DNA of 64,000 nt from Cognaticolwellia beringensis (GTDB lineage Bacteria > Pseudomonadota > Gammaproteobacteria > Enterobacterales > Alteromonadaceae). Shown here piece by piece: positions 63,881-64,000 of this stretch (the stretch's first letter is position 1; the number at the start of each line of letters is the position of its first letter). The position numbers and the translations under genes are program-made. Below the pieces are notes generated by a model. It did not search any database, was not told the DNA's origin, and worked only from the letters and a program-made list of their open reading frames with translations. The DNA is taken from the NCBI RefSeq assembly GCF_002076895.1, contig NZ_CP020465.1, positions 2,480,001 to 2,544,000 of the forward strand, given 5' to 3'.

Positions 63881-64000
63881 ATGACTAAAGTTCTATTAAA
63901 CACAATTAACCTACAAGCACCAACTCAATTACGTGAAACTAAAGAGTCACAACTACACATTGAAGACCTAGCGTACTCATATATTGATACAGGTGAATTC
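63881..64000 (+). CDS. Start of an unidentified gene, cut by the window edge
   Basis: Forty open codons from ATG 63881 to the end of the window, beginning MTKVLLNTINLQAPTQLRET. AAAGGAT lies about 11 bases upstream. The start of the protein is not recognised. Codon use is coherent, and no stop occurs, but the segment is too short to name. Confidence 0.5.
   Translation, partial: MTKVLLNTINLQAPTQLRETKESQLHIEDLAYSYIDTGEF

Noticed and set aside
61000..64000. Complete prophage
   Set aside because: No capsid, tail, terminase or large integrase gene is seen; the region continues beyond the window.

Overview
The window is chromosomal DNA of a marine gammaproteobacterium, most likely Colwelliaceae (Colwellia or Thalassotalea type). 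The basis is the AT-rich composition, a complete 16S gene of Alteromonadales character, and proteins close in length and motif to E. coli homologues (FadA, FadB, CysI, FabR, TrmA, SthA). The lineage is read from familiarity with such sequences, not from a database search.

Layout. 1-8.3 kb: housekeeping genes (hemE, sthA, a delta-9 desaturase divergent from fabR, trmA) and a membrane-anchored RRM protein. 8.3-17.3 kb: a full rrn operon (two promoters, boxA, 16S, tRNA-Ile, tRNA-Ala, 23S, 5S) followed by a decayed tail of partial 5S/terminator copies, interrupted by an IS630-type insertion sequence. 17.3-21.7 kb: cysJIH sulfite/PAPS reduction operon. 21.8-26.7 kb: a protein of unknown function, a response-regulator EAL protein and an MFS transporter. 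26.9-30.7 kb: a MazG-like protein and fadBA. 30.8-44.7 kb: acetyltransferase, prolyl oligopeptidase, Mn-type pyrophosphatase, cydAB with an upstream GbsR/MarR-type regulator, an Aer-like chemoreceptor, fbp, a secreted zinc metalloprotease and an arginase-family enzyme. 44.8-48.8 kb: EamA exporter divergent from a MocR regulator and a Bcr/CflA-type MFS. 48.9-51.5 kb: aroQ-accB-accC plus a small cysteine-rich gene. 51.8-55.9 kb: a tight operon of PstS-like periplasmic protein, porin-like barrel and GGDEF-EAL protein. 56-60.8 kb: dsbD, fxsA and groESL. 61-64 kb: an accessory stretch with a BRCT protein, a small lipoprotein, a serine recombinase and the start of a truncated gene.

Working links visible in the sequence: the desaturase and fabR share a control region with a FabR-like palindrome; cysJ-cysI-cysH overlap by a few bases; fadB-fadA form the beta-oxidation complex behind a possible PsrA-type site; fxsA and groES each have a sigma-32-type promoter with 13-nt spacing; and the 51.8-55.9 kb operon couples a periplasmic binding protein and porin to cyclic-di-GMP turnover.

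The most unusual parts are the repeated 5S/terminator debris with an embedded hairpin element after the rRNA operon, the PstS-like/porin/GGDEF-EAL operon, and the right-end accessory region with a BRCT protein carrying an internally duplicated N-terminal module and with repeated intergenic motifs. No CRISPR array or complete prophage was seen.
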